From assembly GCF_030272615.1 (NCBI RefSeq), contig NW_026729192.1:130001-151949 (forward strand): a stretch of DNA of 21,949 nucleotides, written 5' to 3'. Position 1 is the stretch's first letter. Each line of letters starts with the position of its first letter. A program made the position numbers and the translations under genes. This DNA comes from Cryptomeria japonica (lineage: Eukaryota > Streptophyta > Pinopsida > Cupressales > Cupressaceae). Of this stretch, positions 1-9,059 are shown in pieces. The notes below the pieces were generated by a model that made no database searches, was not told the DNA's origin, and saw only the letters and a program-made list of their open reading frames with translations.

Positions 1-184
1 GCAGCGCATCAAAGGTGCGCACCTCGCTGCCCACCACGGTGCGCAACGCCGGTGGGCACCCGGGAGTGCTTCGAAGTGTGCTCCAAGGTGCTGCGTGCAC
101 GTTGTCGGAGCCCGGTTTGCCCCGGGTGCGCACCTCGCGTGCACCTTCGTCGGGGTGGGCACCTTGGCTGGGTTTGCCCCGGCT

Positions 185-694
185 GCGCTCCGAAGCGGGG
201 TTATTGGAGCGCCGCCTCTTTTTTTGTCGGAGCGTTTGGTGGGGTTTCTCGCATTGGCTCTTCCGAGGCCCGGTTGCCACCCTGGCGCGCACGAAGTCGG
301 AAGTAGGGTTAATTGCCCGGGTGCGCACCTTTGCCAGGGTGGGCACCTTACCTGGGCTGCGCACCAGGGCGGGCTCAAGATGGCACGCGCGTTCCGTTTT
401 TTTCACTATCTTTCAAAACGGAAATTTTAAAATCTCCTTTTTTTTTTGCCTTTTCTGGAAATTAGTGAAGGCAGCGCATCAAAGGTGCGCACCTCGCTGC
501 CCACCTTGGTGTGCTCTGAGGTGCGCACCCGGGAGCGCTACGAAGTGTGCTCCAAGGTGCGGCGTGCACGTTGTCGGAGCCCGGTTTGCCCCGGGTGCGC
601 ACCTCGCCTGCACCTTGGCCGGGGTGGGCACCTTGGCTGGGTTTGCCCAGGGTGCGCTCCGAAGCGGGGTTACTGGAGCGCCCCCTCTTTTTTT
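185..694. repeat. Stem-loop plus T7 elements of Y-type units, U1 (185-225 and 654-694)
   Basis: Each element has GCGCTCC and GGAGCGC arms (185-191/206-212 and 654-660/675-681) around a 14-nt loop with GAAGCGGGGTTA. A C-rich gap of 5-6 nt and seven T (219-225; 688-694) follow. The layout resembles a hairpin terminator, but no transcript ending there is known. Equivalent sites: 5694-5734, 6162-6202, 8058-8098 and 8527-8567 in U2; 13567-13607, 14035-14075, 15931-15971 and 16400-16440 in U3. Confidence 0.7.
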
Positions 695-980
695 GTCAGA
701 GCGTTTGGTGGGGTTTCTCGCATTGGCTCTTCCCAGGCCCGGTTGTTGGGTGCGCTCCCACCCTGGCGCGCGCGAAGTTGGAAGTTGGGTTAATTGCCCG
801 GGCGCGCACCTTCGCCAGGGTGGGCACCTTGGTGCGCACACCTTGGCTGGGCTGCGCACCAGGGCGGGCTCAAGATGGCACCAGCATTCCCTTTTTCTCA
901 CTATCTTTCAAAACGGAAATTTTAAAATCTCGTTTTTTTTTTGCCTTTTATGGAAATTAGTGAAGGCATCGCATCAAAGG
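368..980. repeat. A+T-rich modules of U1 (368-485, 863-980; degenerate 1905-1957 and 2590-2700)
   Basis: Each intact module is 118 bp. It opens GGCGGGCTCAAGATGGCAC and then has CCGTTTTTTTCACTATCTTT, CAAAACGGAAATTTTAAAAT, a run of 8-10 T, and GCCTTTTCTGGAAATTAGTG, closing at GCGCATCAAAGG. CCGTTTT (394-400) and AAAACGG (415-421) can pair around a 14-nt loop. The copy at 1905-1957 keeps only the right half. The copy at 2590-2700 is strongly diverged. These are the only A+T-rich islands within the GC-rich block. Confidence 0.88.
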
Positions 981-1186
981 TGCGCACCTCGCTGCCCACC
1001 TTGGTGTGCTCCGAGGTGCCCACCACGGTGCGCAACGCCGGTGCGAACCCGGGAGCGCCCCGATGTGTGCTCCAAGGTGCGGCGTGCACGAAGTCGGACC
1101 CCGGTTTGCCCCGGGTGCGCACCTCGCGTGCACCTTGGTGCGCACACCTTGGCTGGGTTGCGCGGCCTGGTGGGCACCATGGTGCG

Positions 1187-1905
1187 CACCAAGGAGCGCT
1201 CCGAAGTGTGCTCCAAGGTGCGGCGTGCACGAAGTCGGAGCCCGGTTTGCCCCGGGTACGCACCTCGCGTGCACCTTCGCCGGGGTGGGCACCTCGGCTG
1301 GGTTGCGCGCCCTGGTGCGCACCAAGGAGCGCTCCGAAGTGTGCTCCAAGGTGCGGCGTGCACGAAGTCGGAGCCCGGTTTGCCCCGGGTGCGCACCTCG
1401 CGTGCACCTTCGGCGGGGTTGCGCGCCCTGGTGGGCACCATGGTGCGCACCAAGGAGCGCTCCGAAGTGTGCTCCAAGGTGCGGCGTGCACGAAGTCGGA
1501 GCCCGGTTTGCCCCGGGTGCGCACCTCGCGTGCACCTTCGGCGGGGTTGCGCGCCCTGGTGGGCACCATGGTGCGCACCAAGGAGCGCTCCGAAGTGTGC
1601 TCCAAGGTGCGGCGTGCACGAAGTCGGAGCCCGGTTTGCCCCGGGTGCGCACCTCGCGTGCACCTTCGCCGCGGTGGGCACCATGGCGTGCACGAAGTCG
1701 GAGCCCGGTTTGCCCCGGGTGCGCACCTCGCGTGCACCTTCGCCGGGGTGGGCACCTCGGCTGGGTTGCGCGCCCTGGTGCGCACCAAGGAGCGCTCCGA
1801 AGTGTGCTCCAAGGTGCGGCGTGCACGAAGTCGGAGCCCGGTTTGCCCCGGGTGCGCACCTCGCGTGCACCTTCGCCAGGGTGGGCACCTCGGTGCGCAC
1901 ACCTT
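1187..1905. repeat. Tandem cluster of about 128-bp monomers, U1
   Basis: The landmark AAGGAGCGCT recurs at 1191, 1324, 1452, 1580 and 1787, giving steps of 133, 128, 128 and 207 bp. The last step contains one monomer plus a partial one (1681-1760). Each monomer reads: CACCAAGGAGCGCTCCGAAG, a GTGCTCCAAGGTGCGGCG stretch, GAAGTCGGAGCCCGGTTTGC, the CCCGGGTGCGCACC palindromic region, CTCGCGTGCACCTTCG, and a variable GGCGGGGTTGCGCGCC or CCGGGGTGGGCACC end. The cluster ends at a degenerate A+T module. Confidence 0.88.
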
Positions 1906-2700
1906 CTCAATGTTTTCTTGCCTTTTCTGGAAATTGGTGAAGGCAGCGCATCAAAGGTGCGCACCTCGGTGTGCTCCGAGGTGCGAACCCGAGAGCGCTC
2001 CGAGGTGCCCACGAAGTCGAAAGTCGGGTTAATTGCATTGTTTTCCCCGGGTGCGCTCCGAGGTGCGCAACATCGGCGCGCACCAAGGAGGGCTCCGAAG
2101 TGTGCTCCAAGGTGCGCACGATGGCGTGCACCTCTGGTGCGCACGATTCGGAGCTCGGTTTGACCGGGGTGCGCACACCTTGGCTGGGTTGCGCACCTTT
2201 TGTGCGCTCCAAGGTGCGCACGAAGTCGGAGCTCGGTTTGCCCCGGGTGCGCACCTTCGCCAGGGTGCGCACCTTGATGCGCACGCCTTGGCTGGGCTGC
2301 GCACCTTGGTGGGCGCCATGGTGCGCACCTTTCGTGCGCTCCAAGGTGCGCACGAAGTCGGAGCTCGGTTTGCCCCGGGTGCGCACCTTGGTGGGCGCCA
2401 TGGTGCACTCCGAGGTGCCCAAGATTGGTGCGCACCAAGGAGCGCTCCGAAGTGCGCTCCAAGGTGCGCGCGAAGTCGAAAGTTGGGTTAATTGTCCGGT
2501 TTGCCTCGGGTGCGCACCTTGCGTGCACCTTCGCCAGGGTGGGCGCCTTGGTGCGCACACCTTGGCTGGGCTGCGCACACCTTGGCACCCGCGTTTCCTT
2601 CATTTTAAATTTTTTTTTTTTACAATCTCTCAAGTGGGAAATTCTATAATCTCAACTTTTTTTGCCTTTTCAGGAAACTTTTGAATGGAGCGCATCATTG

Positions 2701-3116
2701 GTGCGCTCCGAAGTGTGCTCCAAAGCTCTCTCCAGCTGCGTGCACCTGCCCCGGCCGCGCACCCGGCCCCGCCCAGCTTCGCTCACCTGTCCCGGGCGTC
2801 TGGTGCGGAACCTTAGAGTAAGAAACATCACCGTGCACCTTGGCCAACGTGCGCGACTCGACCGAGCGCGCACTGGCCGAGGTGCACACCGATTTCACCT
2901 GGGTGCGCGCGCAGCACCTCGGGCGCACCGGGGTGCGCGCACAACGCCCGGGTTGCACCGTGGCCTGTGTGCTCGGGGCGCCTCGGGTGCGCGCTCGGTG
3001 TCGCCCCCGCGCGCGCGGTAGTGCGGGCAGCGCACCCCGGCCCGGCCCGGCCCCGACGAGAACGCAAACGGGCAAAAGGTTTATTCAAATAGCATTGCGA
3101 TGCCCGGCGAAAAACT
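2701..3116. other. Unique GC-rich spacer 3' of the 5S gene, U1
   Basis: This stretch is not internally tandem and occurs once per unit. It contains an alternating CG tract (3008-3017) and a C-rich tract at 3035-3054 that is G-quadruplex-forming on the minus strand. It also has TTTATTCAAATAGCATTG near 3080-3100, downstream of the 5S terminator. Open frames on both strands give Arg/Ala-rich nonsense; I see no gene. Confidence 0.75.
3035..3054 (-). other. G-quadruplex motif downstream of the U1 5S gene
   Basis: On the minus strand the tract is G4-CC-G3-CC-G3-CC-G4, a canonical G3+N1-7 pattern with 2-nt loops. It lies 69 nt past the 5S 3' end on the sense strand of 5S. The motif is seen directly; folding is inferred. 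Confidence 0.7.
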
Positions 3117-3122
3117 AAAAAA
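3117..3122 (-). terminator. Pol III terminator (T6) of the U1 5S gene, with T5 backup
   Basis: On the minus strand the gene is followed at once by TTTTTT (3122-3117), then AG, then TTTTT (3114-3110). Runs of four or more T immediately after the coding sequence are the standard Pol III termination signal. Confidence 0.92.
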
Positions 3123-3240
3123 GGGTGCAACACCGGGACTTCCCGGGAGGTCACCCATCCCAGTACTACTCCGGCCCAAGCGCGCTTAACTGCGGAGTTC
3201 TGATGGGATCCGGTGCACTAACGCTGGTATGATCGCACCC
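3123..3240 (-). rRNA. 5S ribosomal RNA gene, copy in U1
   Basis: Read on the minus strand, the gene starts GGGTGCGATCATACCAGC at 3240 and ends GTGTTGCACCC at 3123, giving 118 nt before the T run. The Pol III type 1 internal control region is intact: box A about 3177-3191 (RNA 50-64), intermediate element about 3169-3174 (67-72), box C about 3144-3161 (80-97). The ends GGGTGC and GCACCC pair to form helix I. The core CTTGGGCCGGAGTAGTACTG resembles gymnosperm rather than angiosperm 5S, as I remember those sequences. The product is the 5S RNA of the large ribosomal subunit. The gene lies in the IGS, antisense to the Pol I promoters at the right end of the window. The full length, terminator and upstream elements indicate a functional gene rather than a relic. 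Confidence 0.97.
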
Positions 3241-3268
3241 GTTATGAGCTTGTCGCAGTGTGTACTTA
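3241..3268 (-). promoter_or_regulatory. 5S upstream promoter elements, U1
   Basis: Read on the minus strand, the base at -1 is C (complement of 3241), there is a CG at -15/-14, and TAAGTA lies at -28 to -23 (3268-3263). Plant 5S genes typically use a TATA-like element near -28, a GC near -12 and C at -1. The -28 element and C-1 fit well; the GC element is displaced by 2 to 3 bases. Function is inferred from position. Confidence 0.65.
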
Positions 3269-3640
3269 GCAAACCGCGACCCACGTGCGAATCCACCCCG
3301 GCCACCCACCCCCGTCGAGGTGCACACCCTCCCTCGCGAAGTGCGCCCCGTTCGCCAAGTGTGAGCCCTGCCCGGGTGCGCGCACCTTGCTAGGGCGTCG
3401 GGTGTGCACCCGGCCCGGCCTACGTGCGTGCACCTGTAGGGGGCGTCGTGTGCGTGCAGTGTCCCGTCTGCAACGCGGTGCCCACACACCACCTCGGGCG
3501 CAACGACCTGCGCTCACATGTGGGCCGAGTGCACCTTGGTGCATGTTCGGGGCGCCTCGGGTGCACGCTCGATCTTGCCCCGGTGCACCAAGGCGCTCGG
3601 TTTGCCCCGGGTGCGCACTTGGTGCAAGGTGGGCACCCAA
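3269..3640. other. GC-rich 5' flank of the 5S gene, U1
   Basis: C- and CpG-rich sequence with scattered GTGCAC and GGTGCGC words but no clear tandem repeat. It ends as TTTGCCCCGGGTGCGCAC-type subrepeat sequence (about 3600-3640). No gene seen. Confidence 0.65.
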
Positions 3641-4010
3641 AATAGGGATCAAGCACCAAAACACAAGTTTCGGGATGCAAAATGGGACCCAAGGACCACA
3701 AATGCGTTCCAAGACCCATGATGGGTCCACGAGAACAAAAATGTGTTCCGAGACTTAATAAACAAATATTGGGTTTTAGGAGAAGAAACATGCTCTGATG
3801 CCCAAAACGAGAATCGACCCCGAAAAGGCCACAGGCCAAAAGTGGGATGCGAGACAAAAAAAAATGGGACCCGAGGACCAAAATTGGGTTCCCAGGTCGA
3901 AGACAGGGCAACCGGACAAGAAACGACCTCTAAGGCTCGAAATGAGTCCCGACGACTAAAACTTGACAAGAAGCACCCATCAGGCACCCAACTCGACACC
4001 CATGGGATGC
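3641..4010. repeat. A-rich block of degenerate short repeats, U1
   Basis: Base composition shifts abruptly to purine/A-rich. Words such as AATGGGACCC, GAGGACCAAAATTGGGTTCC, CAAGACCCATGATGGGTCC and AACAAAAATGTGTTCCGAGA recur in diverged form. They suggest an old tandem repeat of a few tens of bp. The block separates the 5S 5' flank from the CACCC array. Confidence 0.6.
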
Positions 4011-4495
4011 CGACCCACCCGGGCTTCCACCTAGCACACCTTGGCACCCACCCACCCTCGCACCCAACCTCGCACCCAACTTAGCACCTTTGAACCCACA
4101 TTGGCACTCACCCTGACCCTGGCACCTTGGAACCCACATTGGCACTCACCTTGACCCTGGCACCCACCTTTGCACTCACCTTGGGACCCACCCTGGCTCC
4201 CACCTCGGCACCCACCCAGACACCCACCTTGGTTCCTTGGCACCCACCTTGGATCCTTGGCACCCACCCCGACACCCACCTTGGCACGCAACTTGGCTAC
4301 TTGCCACCCACCTTGGCTCCTTGACGCCCACCCCGACAACCACCCCGTGACCTACCCTGGCTAGGGTTGGTGCACACCCACCCTGGTGCCCACCTTGGCA
4401 CCCACCCTATGACCCACCTTGGCACGCACCTTAGTACCCACCCCGTTACCCACCCTAGGACCCACCCCGTGACCCACCTTGGCCAGGGTGGGTGC
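4011..4495. repeat. CACCC minisatellite, U1
   Basis: A minisatellite of 10-20 bp units on the pattern CTTGGCACCCACC, with variants CTAGCACCCA, CCCGTGACCCACC and CTTGGAACCCA. The strands are strongly asymmetric: plus C-rich, minus G-rich. A diverged palindrome, CTAGGGTTGGTG-CA-CACCCACCCTGG, lies at 4361-4386. The array stops at the half-palindrome CCAGGGTGGGTGC (4483-4495), where GC-rich subrepeats resume. Confidence 0.88.
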
Positions 4496-4500
4496 CTTGG
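4481..4500. other. HOR junction U1/U2
   Basis: The CACCC array motif GGCCAGGGTGGGTGC runs into CTTGG, then TGCGCACAAC. The GC-rich subrepeats contain a near match to both sides, GCCAGGGTGGGCACCTTGG (for example near 815-833). The join therefore lies within shared GCCAGGGTGGG homology. Confidence 0.8.
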
Positions 4501-4530
4501 TGCGCACAACTTGCCTGGGCTGCACACCAG

Positions 4531-7500
4531 GGCGGGCTCAAGATGGCACCCGCGTTCCGTTTTTTTCACTATCTTTCAAAACGGAAATTTTAAAATCTCA
4601 TTTTTTTCTTTTTTTTGCCTTTTCTGGAAATTAGTGAAGGCAGCGCATCAAAGGTGCGCAATGCTGGTGCGAACCCGGGAGCGCTCCGATGTGTGCTCCA
4701 AGGTGCGGCGTGCACGAAGTCCGAGCCCGGTTTGCCCCGGGTGCGCACCTCGCGTGCACCTTCGCCGGGGTGAGCACCTTGGCTGGGTTGCGCGCCCTGG
4801 TGCGTACCAAGGAGCGCTCTGAAGTGTGCTCCAAGGTGCGGCGTGCACGAAGTCGGAGCCCGGTTTGCCCCGGGTGTGCACCTCGGGTGCGCACCTCGCG
4901 TGCACCTTCGCTGCGGTGGGCACCTTGGCTGGGTTGCGCGCCTTGGTGGGCACCATGCAGTGCACGAAGTCGGAGCCCGGTTTGCCCCGGGCGCGCACCT
5001 CCGCCAGGGTGGGCACCTTGGTGCGCACAACTTGCCTGGGCTGCGCATCAGGAAGGGCTCAAGATGGCACCCGCGTTCCGTTTTTTTCACTATCTTTCAG
5101 AACGGAAATTTTAAAATATCGTTTTTTTTTGCCTTTTCTGGAAATTAGTGAAGGCAGCGCATCAAAGGTGCGCAACGCTGGTGCGAACCTGGGAGCGCTC
5201 CGATGTGTGCTCCAAGGTGCGGCGTGCACGAAGTCGGAGCCCGGTTTGCCTCGGGTGCGCCCTGGTGGGCACCATGGTGCGCACCAAGGAGCGCTCCGAA
5301 GTGTGCTCCAAGGTGCGGCCTGCACGAAGTCGGAGCCCGGTTTGCCCCGGGTGTGCACCTCGGGTGGGCACCTTGGTGCGCATGCCTTGCCTGGGCTGCG
5401 CACCAGGGCGGGCTCAAGATGGCACCCGCGTTCCTTTTTTTTCACTATCTTTCAAAACGGAAATTTTAAAATCTCATTTTTTTTTGCCTTTTTCTGGAAA
5501 TTAGTGAAGGCAGCGCATCAAAGGTGCGCACCTCGCTGCCCACCACGGTGCGCAACGCCGGTGGGCACCCGGGAGTGCTTCGAAGTGTGCTCCAAGGTGC
5601 TGCGTGCACGTTGTCGGAGCCCGGTTTGCCCCGGGTGCGCACCTCGCGTGCACCTTCGTCGGGGTGGGCACCTTGGCTTGGTTTGCCCCGGCTGCGCTCC
5701 GAAGCGGGGTTATTGGAGCGCCGCCTCTTTTTTTGTCGGAGCGTTTGGTGGGGTTTCTCGCATTGGCTCTTCCGAGGCCCGGTTGCCACCCTGGCGCGCA
5801 CGAAGTCGGAAGTAGGGTTAATTGCCCGGGTGCGCACCTTTGCCAGGGTGGCACCTTACCTGGGCTGCGCACCAGGGCGGGCTCAAGATGGCACGCGCGT
5901 TCCGTTTTTTTCACTATCTTTCAAAACGGAAATTTTAAAATCTCCTTTTTTTTTTGCCTTTTCTGGAAATTAGTGAAGGCAGCGCATCAAAGGTGCGCAC
6001 CTCGCTGCCCACCTTGGTGTGCTCTGAGGTGCGCACCCGGGAGCGCTACGAAGTGTGCTCCAAGGTGCGGCGTGCACGTTGTCGGAGCCCGGTTTGCCCC
6101 GGGTGCGCACCTCGCCTGCACCTTGGCCGGGGTGGGCACCTTGGCTGGGTTTGCCCAGGGTGCGCTCCGAAGCGGGGTTACTGGAGCGCCCCCTCTTTTT
6201 TTGTCAGAGAGTTTGGTGGGGTTTCTCGCATTGGCTCTTCCCAGGCCCGGTTGTTGGGTGCGCTCCCACCCTGGCGCGCGCGAAGTTGGAAGTTGGGTTA
6301 ATTGCCCGGGCGCGCACCTTCGCCAGGGTGGGCACCTTGGTGCGCAAACCTTGGCTGGGCTGCGCACCAGGGCGGGCTCAAGATGGCACCAGCATTCCCT
6401 TTTTCTCACTATCTTTCAAAACGGAAATTTTAAAATCTCGTTTTTTTTTTGCCTTTTATGGAAATTAGTGAAGGCATCGCATCAAAGGTGCGCACCTCGC
6501 TGCCCACCTTGGTGTGCTCCGAGGTGCCCACCACGGTGCGCAACGCCGGTGCGAACCCGGGAGCGCCCCGATGTGTGCTCCAAGGTGCGGCGTGCACGAA
6601 GTCGGACCCCGGTTTGCCCCGGGTGCGCACCTCGCGTGCACCTTGGTGCGCACACCTTGGCTGGGTTGCGCGGCCTGGTGGGCACCATGGTGCGCACCAA
6701 GGAGCGCTCCGAAGTGTGCTCCAAGGTGCGGCGTGCACGAAGTCGGAGCCCGGTTTGCCCCGGGTGCGCACCTTCGCCGCGGTGGGCACCATGGCGTGCA
6801 CGAAGTCGGAGCCCGGTTTGCCCCGGGTGCGCACCTCGCGTGCACCTTCGCCGGGGTGGGCACCTCGGCTGGGTTGCGCGCCCTGGTGCGCACCAAGGAG
6901 CGCTCTGAAGTGTGCTCCAAGGTGCGGCGTGCACGAAGTCGGAGCCCGGTTTGCCCCGGGTGTGCACCTCGGGTGCGCACCTCGCGTGCACCTTCGCTGC
7001 GGTGGGCACCTTGGCTGGGTTGCGCGCCTTGGTGGGCACCATGCAGTGCACGAAGTCGGAGCCCGGATTGCCCCGGGCGCGCACCTCCGCCAGGGTGGGC
7101 ACCTTGGTGCGCACAACTTGCCTGGGCTGCGCACCAGGAAGGGCTCAAGATGGCACCCGCGTTCCATTTTTTTCACTATCTTTCAGAACGGAAATTTTAA
7201 AATCTCGTTTTTTTTTGCCTTTTCTGGAAATTAGTGAAGGCAGCGCATCAAAGGTGCGCAACGCTGGTGCGAACCTGGGAGCGCTCCGATGTGTGCTCCA
7301 AGGTGCGGCGTGCACGAAGTCGGACCCCGGTTTGCCCCGGGTGCGCACCTCGCGTGCACCTTGGTGCGCACACCTTGGCTGGGTTGCGCGCCCTGGTGGG
7401 CACCATGGTGCGCACCAAGGAGCGCTCCGAAGTGTGCTCCAAGGTGCGGCGTGCACGAAGTCGGAGCCCGGTTTGCCCCGGGTGCGCACCTCGCGTGCAC

Positions 7501-8853
7501 CTTCGCCGCGGTGGGCACCATGGCGTGCACGAAGTCGGAGCCCGGTTTGCCCCGGGTGCGCACCTCGCGTGCACCTTCGCCGGGGTGGGCACCTTGGTGT
7601 GCAGACCTTGGCTGGGTTGCGCGCCCTGGTGGGCACCATGGTGCGCACCAAGGAGCGCTCCGAAGTGTGCTCCAAGGTGCGGCCTGCACGAAGTCGGAGC
7701 CCGGTTTGCCCCGGGTGTGCACCTCGGGTGGGCACCTTGGTGCGCATGCCTTGCCTGGGCTGCGCACCAGGGCGGGCTCAAGATGGCACCCGCGTTCCTT
7801 TTTTTTCACTATCTTTCAAAACGGAAATTTTAAAATCTCATTTTTTTTTGCCTTTTTCTGGAAATTAGTGAAGGCAGCGCATCAAAGGTGCGCACCTCGC
7901 TGCCCACCACGGTGCGCAACGCCGGTGGGCACCCGGGAGTGCTTCGAAGTGTGCTCCAAGGTGCTGCGTGCACGTTGTCGGAGCCCGGTTTGCCCCGGGT
8001 GCGCACCTCGCGTGCACCTTCGTCGGGGTGGGCACCTTGGCTGGGTTTGCCCCGGCTGCGCTCCGAAGCGGGGTTATTGGAGCGCCGCCTCTTTTTTTGT
8101 CGGAGCGTTTGGTGGGGTTTCTCGCATTGGCTCTTCCGAGGCCCGGTTGCCACCCTGGCGCGCACGAAGTCGGAAGTAGGGTTAATTGCCCGGGTGCGCA
8201 CCTTTGCCAGGGTGGGCACCTTACCTGGGCTGCGCACCAGGGCGGGCTCAAGATGGCACGCGCGTTCCGTTTTTTTCACTATCTTTCAAAACGGAAATTT
8301 TAAAATCTCCTTTTTTTTTTGCCTTTTCTGGAAATTAGTGAAGGCAGCGCATCAAAGGTGCGCACCTCGCTGCCCACCTTGGTGTGCTCTGAGGTGCGCA
8401 CCCGGGAGCGCTACGAAGTGTGCTCCAAGGTGCGGCGTGCACGTTGTCGGAGCCCGGTTTGCCCCGGGTGCGCACCTCGCCTGCACCTTGGCCGGGGTGG
8501 GCACCTTGGCTGGGTTTGCCCAGGGTGCGCTCCGAAGCGGGGTTACTGGAGCGCCCCCTCTTTTTTTGTCAGAGCGTTTGGTGGGGTTTCTCGCATTGGC
8601 TCTTCCCAGGCCCGGTTGTTGGGTGCGCTCCCACCCTGGCGCGCGCGAAGTTGGAAGTTGGGTTAATTGCCCGGGCGCGCACCTTCGCCAGGGTGGGCAC
8701 CTTGGTGCGCACACCTTGGCTGGGCTGCGCACCAGGGCGGGCTCAAGATGGCACCAGCATTCCCTTTTTCTCACTATCTTTCAAAACGGAAATTTTAAAA
8801 TCTCGTTTTTTTTTTGCCTTTTATGGAAATTAGTGAAGGCATCGCATCAAAGG
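4531..8853. repeat. A+T-rich modules of U2 (nine intact copies)
   Basis: Positions: 4531-4654, 5051-5168, 5407-5524, 5876-5993, 6371-6488, 7137-7254, 7771-7888, 8241-8358, 8736-8853. Degenerate copies follow at 9778-9830 and 10463-10573. Start-to-start spacings are 520, 356, 469, 495, 766, 634, 470 and 495 bp. Seven keep CCGTTTT or CCATTTT-type left arms or close variants; copies with CCTTTTTTTT (5407, 7771) or CCCTTTTT (6371, 8736) have weakened hairpins. The first copy has an interrupted T tract and is 124 bp. Confidence 0.85.
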
Positions 8854-9059
8854 TGCGCACCTCGCTGCCCACCTTGGTGTGCTCCGAGGTGCCCACCACG
8901 GTGCGCAACGCCGGTGCGAACCCGGGAGCGCCCCGATGTGTGCTCCAAGGTGCGGCGTGCACGAAGTCGGACCCCGGTTTGCCCCGGGTGCGCACCTCGC
9001 GTGCACCTTGGTGCGCACACCTTGGCTGGGTTGCGCGGCCTGGTGGGCACCATGGTGCG

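Larger units (their letters stand above)
1..2589. repeat. GC-rich nested subrepeat block, U1
   Basis: A tandem and interspersed array built from TGCGCACC, GAAGTCGGAGCCCGGTTTGC, CCCGGGTGCGCACCTCGCG and GTGCTCCAAGGTGCG elements. The self-complementary decamer GGTGCGCACC recurs throughout. CpG is abundant and undecayed. Two A+T modules (368-485, 863-980) and one degenerate module (1905-1957) divide the block. 1958-2589 is a more diverged stretch using the variant GAAGTCGGAGCTCGG. Long open frames cross the block on both strands, but their translations simply repeat the DNA repeats, so I call no gene. Confidence 0.9.
1..4495. repeat. Higher-order repeat unit U1, partial (3' 4,495 bp of the 7,873-bp unit)
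   Basis: Positions 1-4495 match 7874-12368 at a constant offset of 7,873 bp. I saw no difference between the two by eye. U1 starts inside the GC-rich subrepeats and runs through the minus-strand 5S gene and the A-rich block to the end of the CACCC minisatellite. The boundary at 4495/4496 is set by comparison with U3: U1 and U2 turn into GC-rich subrepeats where U3 continues as CACCC array. At all six HOR3-specific sites that lie in the U1-covered part, U1 agrees with U2. Confidence 0.93.

Noticed and set aside
448-470. Polypyrimidine tract and AG near the A+T modules as a 3' splice site
   Set aside because: The T tract and following sequence are part of a repeated module, with no plausible exon or donor site and no gene context.
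15-1940. Long open frames in the GC-rich blocks, such as 641 codons at 15-1940 and 7888-9813, 662 codons at 15761-17749, and 579 codons on minus at 16703-18442
   Set aside because: Several frames are open on both strands over the same DNA. The translations are Ala/Arg/Pro/Gly/Cys-rich copies of the DNA repeats and show no domain. Frames break or shift wherever 1- or 2-bp differences occur between repeats. A GC-rich, self-complementary repeat poor in TA explains them.
2701-3640. 5S sequence as part of a Cassandra-type retrotransposon (TRIM) with a 5S-derived LTR
   Set aside because: The 5S is full length with terminator. I see no LTR ends, primer binding site, polypurine tract or target duplication around it. 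Identical flanks in the three copies are explained by the HOR.
3743-4084. Open frame of 113 codons over the A-rich block, repeated at 11616 and 19553
   Set aside because: Lys/Gly/Asn/Thr-rich sequence with no family resemblance. It overlaps tandem degenerate repeats and runs into the CACCC array. It is conserved only because the whole HOR is.
4011-4495. Telomere-like or interstitial telomeric repeats in the CACCC array
   Set aside because: CCCTAG and CCCTGG words occur, but CCCTAAA, the usual plant telomere unit, does not repeat in tandem.
368-8853. CRISPR-like array (regular repeats with spacers)
   Set aside because: Repeats are 118 bp, the sequences between them are themselves repeats, and the window holds plant-type 5S genes and Pol I promoters.
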